Origin: Candidatus Hydrogenedentota bacterium
GTDB taxonomy: Bacteria; Hydrogenedentota; Hydrogenedentia; Hydrogenedentales; CAITNO01
Direction: 5' to 3'
DNA length: 7,733 nt
Assembly (NCBI GenBank): GCA_903822375.1
Contig: CAIJOU010000783.1
Location: 1 to 7,733 of the forward strand
Positions 1 to 6,429 of this stretch are shown here, piece by piece. How positions within the stretch are numbered: the stretch's first letter is position 1; every line of letters begins with the position of its first letter. Below the pieces are notes generated by a model, which saw only the letters and a list, made by a program, of their open reading frames with translations, ran no database searches and was not told the DNA's origin. The position numbers and the translations under genes are program-made.

Positions 1-672
1 ACCTTCGGCGATTTCGGGTGCTTCAGTTTCCATTCGCAGAAGAACATCACCACGCTCGGCGAAGGCGGCATGCTCACGGCGCAAAGCAAAGAGGTAGGGC
101 GCAAGGTGCGGCAACTGCGGTGGATGGGCAACTGGCCCTTCGAGCAGGAGCGGGAATCCTACTGGAAACCCGCCATGGGCAACATTGTTGAGCCCGGGCC
201 TGGCCTGTGGCCCCACAACTTCTGCATGGGCGAGCCGAACTGCGCCGTCGGACGCCTGCTCATCAAGCGGCTCGACGCGATTAACGCCATCCGGCAGCTT
301 CAGGCAAAACGGTTCAAAGAGGCGCTGAGTTCCGTTCCGGAACTGGTCTTCCAGGAGATTCCGGAGGGGTGCGAGCACGTCTACCATCTGATGTCCGCGC
401 GTTTTGACGGCAGTGCGTTCAACAAACACCGGGATGACCTCATCCGGCAGCTCTTCCACGAGCATGAGCTGAAGTGCATCGTCCAATACTGGCCGCTTTA
501 CCGGACGGAACTGTTCCAAAAGCTCGGTTTGGGCACGGCGCAGGTTCCGGAAACGGACCGGTATTTCGACAACATGATCAGCTTCCCTTGGTGGTCCGAC
601 ATGGGCAACGAACTGATCGATGATATGGCGCAGCGAATATGCCAGGCCGTCGATGAAATAAGAAGAGGCTGA
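1..672 (+). CDS. DegT/DnrJ/EryC1/StrS family PLP aminotransferase, 3' part only
   Basis: The reading frame is open from the first base, so this is the C-terminal 223 residues of a protein whose family is usually 370-430 residues long. The fragment opens with GDFGCFSFHSQKN followed by a GEGGM turn. This matches the family's PLP-lysine region (typically GDIGCFSF...K...GDGG), so fragment residue Lys14 should form the Schiff base with pyridoxal phosphate. Later come NFCMGEPNCAVGRLLIKRLD, the counterpart of the family's 'YRMSELQAALGLAQLKRLD' helix, and HVYHLM, the usual 'HVYHLY' strand of the small domain. Family members transaminate keto-sugars or cyclitols in the cytoplasm; the substrate here cannot be read. 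The stop overlaps the symporter ATG by 1 nt, so the two are translationally coupled. The context is catabolic/transport rather than antigen synthesis (no glycosyltransferases visible), which suggests, without proof, a role in substrate breakdown. Confidence 0.9.
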   Translation, partial: TFGDFGCFSFHSQKNITTLGEGGMLTAQSKEVGRKVRQLRWMGNWPFEQERESYWKPAMGNIVEPGPGLWPHNFCMGEPNCAVGRLLIKRLDAINAIRQLQAKRFKEALSSVPELVFQEIPEGCEHVYHLMSARFDGSAFNKHRDDLIRQLFHEHELKCIVQYWPLYRTELFQKLGLGTAQVPETDRYFDNMISFPWWSDMGNELIDDMAQRICQAVDEIRRG

Positions 673-2153
673 TGAGCACTTCATCCTTCGGAGCCTTGAA
701 CTGGACCATTCTTGCAGCGTACCTTGCCGTCGTTATGGCTATCGGGTTCGGCTTGACCCGGCGTCAGAAAACCTCCGACGATTACTTCCTCGCCGGGAGA
801 AACATGCCGTGGATTATCGTCGGCATGAGCATGTTTGCTTCCATGACCAGCGCGATATCCTACATGGGCATGCCGGGCACCGCGGTCAAGGAGGACATCT
901 CCATCCTGGCGGGGTACTACCTGAGTCCGGTTGTTGCGCCCTTCGTCATCCTCATGTTCTATCCGCTGTACCGGCGGCTCAACGTCACCACCTCGTATGA
1001 GTACATCTTCCGTCGTTACGGCGCCTCGGCCCGGTACGGCGTGTCTGCCCTGTTTGTGCTGGCGCGGCTGGGCTGGCTGGGGGCGGTGATCTACGCCCCG
1101 GCGCTGGTCCTGTCCATCATGACCGGCATGAGCGTGTACCTGGCCATACTCATCCTGGGCGTGATTGCGACCCTTTACACTGTGGCTGGGGGCCTGAAAG
1201 CCGTGGTGCTCACGGACGCGATACAGTTTGTCGTGCTGGTTTCCGGCGCGATCATGGTCGCGGTGAGCCTTTCATGCAATGTGGAGGGCGGCATTCCCGG
1301 CATATTTCGGACGGCGTCTGCGACCGGGCACCTTGTGAATTGGCATGTCAGTTTCTTTGAAGCGTGCGCGCTGGCCTTCTCTGTGTCGTACTTCTTCAGT
1401 CTGATGCAGGACTACGGGTGCGACCAGGTGGCGGTCCAGCGGTTGCTGGCCTCGAAAAGCTACGCCGGTATGGCGCGCGCGGCCGTGTTCAACTCGCTGG
1501 TCGACGTCTTCATGTTTTCGCTGCTGGCCTTTGTCGGGCTGGGCCTGTTCGCCTACTACCGTCAGTTTCCGGCCGAAGGGGTAGACGGGGATCGGCTGCT
1601 GCCGCATTACATGATCCACGCGCTGCCCGCCGGGATATCGGGCCTTGCCATCGCGGGCATCTTTGTCGCCGCGATTGCCAGCGGCGGCGCCGGAATTCAC
1701 TCGATGTCGACCGTGCTGGTCAACGATTTCGTCCGGCCGCTCTGGCGGCGGGAAATTGCCTCGGCCGACGAGGTGAAGCTGGGCCGCATCTTTACGGCGA
1801 CGATCGGCACCATCGGCACCTTCGTCGCTTTCTATGTGTCGAGCATCGAACAGGTGCTCAAGGCGGCCTGCATGATTCTGGGGCTGTTTAACGGCCCCAT
1901 CCTGGCGCTGTTTGTGCTGGGCGTGCTGACCACGCGGACGAATTTCCGGGGCTGGCTGTTTGGCGCGTTCGCCGGCATTGCGGCAACCCTGCTGGTGATG
2001 AACGTGCCGATCGCCGGCCACAAGCTGCATTGGGCGTATTTCATGCCGTGCTCCGTGTTGACGAGCGCGGTCGTAAGTTATGGTGCAAGCATTCTGCTTG
2101 GTGGAAAGAAAGCGGACATAGAACTGACCGTGTGGCGGTCCAGGAGGAAATAA
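672..2153 (+). CDS. Sodium:solute symporter (SSS/SLC5 family)
   Basis: A complete 493-residue integral membrane protein with about 13 hydrophobic helices, the normal SSS length. Family marks are DYFLAGR (37-43) after the first helix, GGLKAVVLTDAIQ (173-185), DQVAVQRLLASKS (251-263) and LPAGISGLAIAGIFVAAIAS (318-337) leading into the helix 8/Na+ site. The first-helix stretch FASMTSAISYMGMPG (55-69) looks more like the carboxylate/iodide/vitamin branch (SLC5A5/6/8, 'SAV..LG.P') than the sugar branch: the vSGLT sugar contacts Asn64 and Gln69 align with Met58 and Ser63. The expected role is Na+-driven uptake of a small organic solute, substrate unknown. In the helix 8 Na+ site the usual Ser-Ser pair is Ala336-Ser337. 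The ATG at 672 is chosen because it overlaps the upstream TGA and follows a purine-rich GAAGAGG (662-668), though the spacing is short. The gene ends immediately before the AKR start and carries that gene's ribosome binding site. Confidence 0.95.
   Translation: MSTSSFGALNWTILAAYLAVVMAIGFGLTRRQKTSDDYFLAGRNMPWIIVGMSMFASMTSAISYMGMPGTAVKEDISILAGYYLSPVVAPFVILMFYPLYRRLNVTTSYEYIFRRYGASARYGVSALFVLARLGWLGAVIYAPALVLSIMTGMSVYLAILILGVIATLYTVAGGLKAVVLTDAIQFVVLVSGAIMVAVSLSCNVEGGIPGIFRTASATGHLVNWHVSFFEACALAFSVSYFFSLMQDYGCDQVAVQRLLASKSYAGMARAAVFNSLVDVFMFSLLAFVGLGLFAYYRQFPAEGVDGDRLLPHYMIHALPAGISGLAIAGIFVAAIASGGAGIHSMSTVLVNDFVRPLWRREIASADEVKLGRIFTATIGTIGTFVAFYVSSIEQVLKAACMILGLFNGPILALFVLGVLTTRTNFRGWLFGAFAGIAATLLVMNVPIAGHKLHWAYFMPCSVLTSAVVSYGASILLGGKKADIELTVWRSRRK
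2142..2147 (+). promoter_or_regulatory. Ribosome binding site AGGAGG for the aldo/keto reductase, inside the symporter gene
   Basis: A perfect AGGAGG lies within the last codons of the symporter, 6 nt before the AKR ATG at 2154. It supports that start and shows the AKR can be translated efficiently despite the zero-length gap to the upstream gene. Confidence 0.85.
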
Positions 2154-3065
2154 ATGCAAAAGAATCTCGTGACTGGAACGGACATCAACGTTTCGGCAAT
2201 ATGCCTGGGCACCATGACCTTCGGCACGCCCGTTGCAGAAAAGGAGGCCGTGGCGCTGGTGCACTGGGCGCTGGATCACGGCATAAACTTCATTGACACG
2301 GCAGACATTTACGAGGGGTACACACGCTTTCTGGGCTCGCCGGGGGGCGTGGCCGAAAGCATACTTGGCGTGGCATTACAGGGGCGCCGGGAACAGGCCG
2401 TGCTGACGACCAAGGCGGGCAACGCCGTGGGCGACGGCGATTACCAGGGGGCGGGCCTTGGCGGAAAGCACCTCCGGCACCAGCTTTGCGCCAGTCTTAA
2501 GCGGATGCGCACGGACCACGTTGATTTCTTCGAACTGCACAAGGCCGACCCGGACACCCCCCTTGAGGAAAGCATTTCAGTGATGGCCGAGTTTATTCGG
2601 GAGGGAAAGGTTCGTTACTGGGGATTCTCGAACTTTGACGCCGCGCAGATTGGACAGATGCTGTGGATTTGCGACACCAACCACTGGCCCCGTCCGGTTA
2701 TCGCCCAGCCGCTCTATAATTGGCTGGAACGGGGATGTGAAGAGGCGTATCTGCCCTTCTGCCGGTCCAACGGCATCGCCATCACGCCCTATCAGCCCCT
2801 GCAGGGCGGGCTGTTGACCGGCAAGTACCGCGAGAACCAGGCTCCGCCCGCGGGCAGCCGGGCGGTGGAGCATCCCCAGTGGGTGAAAATGACGGAGGGC
2901 GTGCATGGGCAACTCGATGCATTCCTGCACGAAAGCGCCGATGCCAATCTGACCCCGGCCCAATACGCGCTGCGCTGGCTTCTGGAAAAGCCGGGGATTA
3001 GCTCCGTGGTCGTCGGTGTGAAGAGCACGGACCAACTGCAGGCGTTGATGGGCGCCGCGCCATGA
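2154..3065 (+). CDS. Aldo/keto reductase
   Basis: A complete 303-residue protein with the TIM-barrel AKR pattern. The full catalytic tetrad can be assigned: Asp48 and Tyr53 in FIDTADIYEG (46-55), Lys87 in LTTKAG and His129 in FFELHKADP. Further family marks are GKVRYWGFSN (151-160), the RPVIAQPLYNWLERG strand/loop (180-194), ITPYQPLQGGLLTGKY (210-225) and the cofactor phosphate-binding segment SSVVVGVKSTDQL (283-295). Such enzymes reduce or oxidise sugar or small carbonyl compounds with NAD(P)H in the cytoplasm; the substrate is not readable. The ATG at 2154 is supported by AGGAGG 6 nt upstream. The chain stops only 8 residues after the SSVVVGVKSTDQL segment, so the usual C-terminal helix is missing or very short. 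Its TGA overlaps the next gene's ATG by 4 nt. Confidence 0.93.
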   Translation: MQKNLVTGTDINVSAICLGTMTFGTPVAEKEAVALVHWALDHGINFIDTADIYEGYTRFLGSPGGVAESILGVALQGRREQAVLTTKAGNAVGDGDYQGAGLGGKHLRHQLCASLKRMRTDHVDFFELHKADPDTPLEESISVMAEFIREGKVRYWGFSNFDAAQIGQMLWICDTNHWPRPVIAQPLYNWLERGCEEAYLPFCRSNGIAITPYQPLQGGLLTGKYRENQAPPAGSRAVEHPQWVKMTEGVHGQLDAFLHESADANLTPAQYALRWLLEKPGISSVVVGVKSTDQLQALMGAAP

Positions 3066-4084
3066 GCCTGCGGCGTGCATTCGTGCCGGCAGCGGTCGTT
3101 CTTGTGGGAATGGTCGCCGCAATTGCGCAGGACGCAGCCTGTCCGCTGACGATTGAATGGCAGCGCCAAGCCGACATGCCCAAGGCGGTGGGCGGGGTTG
3201 CCTTCGGCATGCTTGGCGACGCCATCATCGTTGCCGGCGGCACGACATGGATTGACGAAACCCAAAAGCTGTGGCTGCCCGACGCCTTCGCCCACGACGC
3301 CGCGACCGACCAGTGGAAGCCGATTCCGGCCATGCCGCGACCGGCCGGATATCCCTGCGCCGTATCTTTCCGGGATGCGCTTTACGTTTTCGGTGGACAG
3401 ACGGCCAAGGAAGTCAACGCGGCCGAAACCATGAAGTTGCACAAGACGGGTGGCACTTTTCAATGGGAACCGTTTGTTCCTCTTCCGGAAAAGCTTGCCA
3501 ACATGCAACCGGCGTTGGTGGATTCGACAGCATTTCTCGTGGCGGGAGATGCCGGAGAAGGCACACCCGCGCCAAACAATCACGTATGGAAGATCGACCT
3601 GGCGGCGGGAACCCCGGAATGGAAGCGCTGCGCTCCGCTTCCGGGGCCGAATCGCACCGGTGTGGCCACCGCAGCCTGCGGCGGCAAAGTCTATGCGTTC
3701 GGCGGTGACGTTGTGTCGGCCTGCTGTTACAACCCCGCGTCCGACCGTTGGGACCCGCTCCCGGACCTGCCTTTTCCGGTGTATTGGGCATGGGCGGTTT
3801 CCTGGCAGGACCGCTATATCATCCTGCCCGGAGGATTCGTGTCCAAGCAGAACTGGGGACCCGCAACGTCCGGGCTCCACATGGATGCGAACGGTTTTGT
3901 CTCCGACGTGCTCGTCTCTGACACGGCCACCGGCCGGTATTCGTTCAGCAATCCCCTCCCAAAGGGAATCATCGATTATGGAATCGCCCGCGTGGACAAA
4001 CGCATCTTTCTTGCGGGAGGGGAAGATCGCGGAAAACACCGCGAGTTTTGGTTTCTCACGGGTGTTCTGTCGATGCGGAAATGA
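3062..4084 (+). CDS. Exported kelch-repeat protein, NanM/cyclically permuted mutarotase-like
   Basis: A complete 340-residue protein starting at the ATGA overlap with the AKR. The N-terminus is a signal peptide: two arginines (4-5), a hydrophobic core (about 6-20) and a plausible signal peptidase I site AIA|QD after Ala22. Cys27 lacks a convincing lipobox, so a lipoprotein is less likely. Six kelch-type repeats follow, recognised by the hydrophobic strand plus Gly-Gly pairs at 59-60, 111-112, 214-215, 257-258 and 319-320, with a degenerate AGD at 161-163. Downstream Trp-Pro elements such as DQWKPIPAMPRP, EWKRCAPLPG and DRWDPLPDLPFP are present, which predicts a six-bladed beta-propeller. N-acetylneuraminate epimerase (NanM) and related mutarotases have this architecture and size and often sit beside SSS transporters. 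The exact reaction is inference; a non-enzymatic binding propeller is an alternative. No clear Shine-Dalgarno is seen, so translation probably depends on coupling to the AKR. Confidence 0.85.
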   Translation: MSLRRAFVPAAVVLVGMVAAIAQDAACPLTIEWQRQADMPKAVGGVAFGMLGDAIIVAGGTTWIDETQKLWLPDAFAHDAATDQWKPIPAMPRPAGYPCAVSFRDALYVFGGQTAKEVNAAETMKLHKTGGTFQWEPFVPLPEKLANMQPALVDSTAFLVAGDAGEGTPAPNNHVWKIDLAAGTPEWKRCAPLPGPNRTGVATAACGGKVYAFGGDVVSACCYNPASDRWDPLPDLPFPVYWAWAVSWQDRYIILPGGFVSKQNWGPATSGLHMDANGFVSDVLVSDTATGRYSFSNPLPKGIIDYGIARVDKRIFLAGGEDRGKHREFWFLTGVLSMRK

Positions 4085-4118
4085 ACTCCGATTGGATATG
4101 GGACACTCAACCTGGATT

Positions 4119-4124
4119 AGGAGG
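4119..4124 (+). promoter_or_regulatory. Ribosome binding site AGGAGG for alanine dehydrogenase
   Basis: AGGAGG sits 5 nt before the ATG at 4130, in the 45-nt gap after the kelch gene. It fixes the alanine dehydrogenase start. No convincing terminator or promoter was seen in this short gap, which favours read-through from the upstream genes. Confidence 0.85.
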
Positions 4125-4129
4125 AAGTC

Positions 4130-5254
4130 ATGATTATTGGGGTGCCAAAAGAGGTCAAGGCCCAGGAGCATCGTGTTGGCATGGTTCCGGCCGGCGTGCT
4201 CAGCCTGTTGCAACACGGCCACGAAGTGGTCGTGCAGCAACACGCCGGCGAGGGCGCCGGTTATACGGACGGAGAGTATCTGGCGGCGGGCGCGCGCATG
4301 CTTACCGGGGCTGGAGATGTCTATGCGCAGGCAGAACTGATCTGCAAGGTCAAAGAACCCCTTATGGAGGAGGTGCCGCTGCTGCAGAAGGGACAAATCC
4401 TGTTCTGCTATCTTCACCTGGCTCCGCTTCCGGAATTGACCGAGCGGCTGCTGGAAGCCGGGGTAAACGCAATCGCCCTGGAGACGATTCAGACCGATGA
4501 CGGCTATCTTCCCTGCCTGGTTCCCATGAGCGAGATCGCGGGGCGCATGGCGGTGCAGATTGCGGCAAGGCACCTGGAGCACGAACTGGGCGGGCGGGGC
4601 ATCCTGCTGTCGGGCGCATCCGGCGCCGAACCGGCAAACGTCGCCGTTATCGGGGGCGGGTGCGCGGGCATCAATGCGGCGCGGGTGGCCTACGGAATGG
4701 GCGCGCGGGTCACCGTGCTGGACATCGACGGCCGCAAACTCGCCCACATCGACGAGGTCTTTGGCGGCCGCATAAGCACTGTGTTCTCCGACCCCCAGAG
4801 CATTCGCAGGAACGTGGCGGGGGCGGATGCCGTTATTGGTGCGGTGCTCGTTCCCGGCTGCAGGGCGCCGCAACTGGTGCTGGAAGACATGATTGCGGAG
4901 ATGCGCCCCGGCTCGGTCATTATCGACATCTCGGTGGACCAGGGCGGATGCGTGGCCACCTGCAGGCCCACCACGCACGAACATCCGACCTACCGTGTGC
5001 ACGATGTGATTCATTACTGCGTGCCTAACATGCCAGGCGCCGTGCCGCGCACCAGCACGCAGGCGCTGGCCAATGCGACGCTGCCCTGGCTGCAACGGGT
5101 GGCCTCTTTGGGCTTTAAGAAAGCCGTTGCTGAATCCGACCCCCTGCGCAAAGGCGTGAATGTATATCTCCCCGAAAGGCGGCAGCGCAGCGTCGTGAGC
5201 TGCAAGCCCGTTGCCGAAGCGTTGGGGCTCGAATACATGGACTTTCCCAACTAG
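4130..5254 (+). CDS. ald: Alanine dehydrogenase
   Basis: A complete 374-residue protein, essentially the family length (about 371), so the start is secure. It catalyses NAD+-dependent L-alanine + H2O <=> pyruvate + NH4+ (EC 1.4.1.1) in the cytoplasm, normally as a hexamer. All known functional residues fall at their canonical numbers: Arg15 (EHRVGMVP) and Lys75 (KVKEP) bind the carboxylate, His96 (YLHLAP) and Asp270 (SVDQGG) are catalytic. The Rossmann motif GGGCAG (175-180) and Asp198 (VTVLDID), which selects NAD over NADP, are present. The NMPGAVPRTSTQALANATLP block (300-319) is the family signature. Related saccharopine dehydrogenase and transhydrogenase alpha subunits are excluded by length and by these residues. 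It is the last gene of the block. Placed beside a PLP aminotransferase it could recycle alanine formed by transamination back to pyruvate and release ammonia; this coupling is inference. Confidence 0.97.
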   Translation: MIIGVPKEVKAQEHRVGMVPAGVLSLLQHGHEVVVQQHAGEGAGYTDGEYLAAGARMLTGAGDVYAQAELICKVKEPLMEEVPLLQKGQILFCYLHLAPLPELTERLLEAGVNAIALETIQTDDGYLPCLVPMSEIAGRMAVQIAARHLEHELGGRGILLSGASGAEPANVAVIGGGCAGINAARVAYGMGARVTVLDIDGRKLAHIDEVFGGRISTVFSDPQSIRRNVAGADAVIGAVLVPGCRAPQLVLEDMIAEMRPGSVIIDISVDQGGCVATCRPTTHEHPTYRVHDVIHYCVPNMPGAVPRTSTQALANATLPWLQRVASLGFKKAVAESDPLRKGVNVYLPERRQRSVVSCKPVAEALGLEYMDFPN

Positions 5255-5280
5255 GCGGCGGTCGCCGCAGAAGTGTTTTT
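5255..5280 (+). terminator. Probable Rho-independent terminator after alanine dehydrogenase
   Basis: Immediately after the TAG stop, GCGGC (5255-5259) and GCCGC (5264-5268) form a 5-bp all-GC stem with a GGTC loop. Five T's follow at 5276-5280. The T run is about 7 nt from the stem, further than ideal, so termination may be partial. A second CGCCGC at 5281-5286 can also pair with the 5' arm. Confidence 0.5.
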
Positions 5281-5452
5281 CGCCGCGGGAAATGTTGTGA
5301 ATTCGTTCAAGAAACGGGGTATGATCACCGAATCAGGCAAGTGGCGGCCAGGGCCACTATTTGTATTCCGACCACCGTCATGTTGTCTGCGCTGGGTACG
5401 CCCGCCGATTCTTCCGGGGAGGGATGCTTCCGGCGGAGCAAGCCGTATACTG

Positions 5453-5467
5453 TGGGGACTGTGTTGC
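5453..5467 (+). promoter_or_regulatory. Candidate sigma-54 (-24/-12) promoter for the first pilin
   Basis: TGGGGACTGTGTTGC matches the TGGCAC-N5-TTGC consensus at TGG and TTGC with exact spacing; GG (5454-5455) and GC (5466-5467) are 10 nt apart. The CAC portion does not match. A start point near 5479 would leave a leader of about 25 nt containing the GGAG at 5492-5495. Chance occurrence is possible. Confidence 0.3.
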
Positions 5468-5503
5468 CGTCCCGGAAGGCAGCACCCTTGCGGAGCACAT
5501 CGT

Positions 5504-6391
5504 ATGCGGGAGACGGGATTCACACTTGTGGAATTGCTGGTGGTGATCGCCATCATCGCGATTCTGGCGGCCGTGCTGCTGCCCGCGCTGAGCCGTGCGC
5601 GGGAAGCCGCCCGTGTGTCCTCGTGCGTGAACAATCTGAAACAGATGGGTCTCGCAATGCAGATGTACGCCCAGGAGAGCCGGGGGGACTGGCCGTTACG
5701 GCACGTGCCGTACATGCGCGAGTACCGTCCCAACCTGCCCTGTTTCGCGTTTTTCGATTCCGAAACGGTCTGCCCCGAATATCTTACAGACCGTTCCGTA
5801 GGGTTTTGTCCCTCGGACAGTGAATACGCGCGCTTGATATCCGAACCGCAAAAGACACTGCCTGTGCATCCCAGTTGGCAGACAGCCCCGCCCAGCGCCG
5901 TCACGGGAAAGACCGAATACGTGCGCCTCGTCGATCATTCCTACGTCTATTGGGGCTACGCCGTCGAGCCCCGTCACGTCGCGACCCCCGAAGACATGGC
6001 GGCCTTCGGCGCACGGCTTACGGACGGCGGCTCACCGGATTGCGTGAATTACACGACACGAAACGACGACCTTTCCATAACGCTTCCCAGTCTGGGACGC
6101 GCGATAAAGCTGTACCGTTTACGTGAGGGCATCGAACGCTTTCTCGTCACCGACATCAACAATGCCGCCGCAGGCAGCACCGCCGCGACTGACATTGCCG
6201 TGATGTGGGACACCGTGAGGACCGACAACGGCGCGGTCGTGGCCCAGGAGGAGAACCACCTGCCGCTGGCGGCAAATGTCCTTTTCATGGACGGGCACGT
6301 GGAACACTGCCGCTACACACAGCCCGACGGCACCCGTTTCTGGATGCTGTCCCGCGCCGCCCAAACGGACGGGATTATGGAATTCCCGTGA
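5504..6391 (+). CDS. DUF1559 prepilin-type pseudopilin (H-Xn-DG family), plus-strand copy
   Basis: A 295-residue protein starting at the ATG just before the type III signal sequence. This start is chosen because it gives the usual short positively charged leader MRETG, with GGAG (5492-5495) 8 nt upstream. The prepilin peptidase site is Gly5|Phe6, followed by FTLVELLVVIAIIAILAAVL with the conserved Glu at +5 of the mature chain, then LLPALSRAREAARVSSC and NNLKQMGLAMQMYA, the DUF1559 core helix. The C-terminal part carries YRLREGIERF (204-213), TDINN (216-220), MWD (234-236) and the family's His/Asp-Gly motif (His252, Asp263-Gly264). Such proteins are exported and N-methylated, and are thought to be minor pilins or pseudopilins of type II secretion/type IV pilus-like machines; their exact role is unknown. 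The middle section (about 61-200) differs from the neighbouring paralogue and contains several cysteines (80, 90, 102, 180). No assembly genes are in view. Confidence 0.9.
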   Translation: MRETGFTLVELLVVIAIIAILAAVLLPALSRAREAARVSSCVNNLKQMGLAMQMYAQESRGDWPLRHVPYMREYRPNLPCFAFFDSETVCPEYLTDRSVGFCPSDSEYARLISEPQKTLPVHPSWQTAPPSAVTGKTEYVRLVDHSYVYWGYAVEPRHVATPEDMAAFGARLTDGGSPDCVNYTTRNDDLSITLPSLGRAIKLYRLREGIERFLVTDINNAAAGSTAATDIAVMWDTVRTDNGAVVAQEENHLPLAANVLFMDGHVEHCRYTQPDGTRFWMLSRAAQTDGIMEFP

Positions 6392-6429
6392 TTTGGTCCC
6401 GGCAGGATGGCGCGGAAGAACTGTCCCGC
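6392..6429. other. 38-nt gap between convergent pilin genes
   Basis: The two pilin genes end tail to tail here. The best fold is a weak 6-bp stem with one G-U pair on the minus-strand transcript (GGCGGG with CCTGCC) and a long loop, without a T run. I see no convincing bidirectional terminator, so transcripts from either side may run into the opposite gene. Confidence 0.5.

Larger units (their letters stand above)
5255..5503. other. Non-coding gap between alanine dehydrogenase and the first pilin
   Basis: This 249-nt gap holds the terminator at its left end. Possible promoter elements are TATGAT at 5330-5335, with only a poor -35 (TTCAAG, 5306-5311, 18-nt spacing), TATACT at 5446-5451 without a recognisable -35, and a sigma-54-like element at 5453-5467. 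A small hairpin GTGGC/GCCAC (5341-5345 and 5353-5357) and an inverted pair CCGCCG/CGGCGG (from 5403 and ending 5436) could fold in a leader RNA. The pilin frame stays open back to 5273, but the added residues have no family resemblance, so I treat this stretch as untranslated. Confidence 0.6.

Noticed and set aside
1272..2279. A 335-codon minus-strand open frame opposite the symporter.
   Set aside because: The composition is shadow-like (His, Arg, Gln, Gly rich) with no domain, and it lies opposite a clear membrane protein gene.
2792..5095. A 767-codon open frame on the minus strand, antisense to the AKR, kelch and alanine dehydrogenase genes.
   Set aside because: It crosses three well-supported genes and their junctions. 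Its product is rich in Arg, His, Gly and Pro without a recognisable domain, as expected from codon bias in GC-rich DNA.
5330..5335. TATGAT as a sigma-70 -10 box.
   Set aside because: It has only a poor -35 (TTCAAG) and would give a leader of about 165 nt. Kept as a possibility in the gap entry but not listed as a promoter.
5273..5503. N-terminal extension of the first pilin by 77 codons.
   Set aside because: It would bury the prepilin cleavage site far inside the protein, resembles no known leader, and lacks a suitable ribosome binding site. The ATG at 5504 fits the family.
5251..5904. Minus-strand open frame of 217 codons across the gap and the first pilin.
   Set aside because: Most of it is the mirror of the pilin's conserved N-terminal helix region, and no ribosome binding site or domain was seen.
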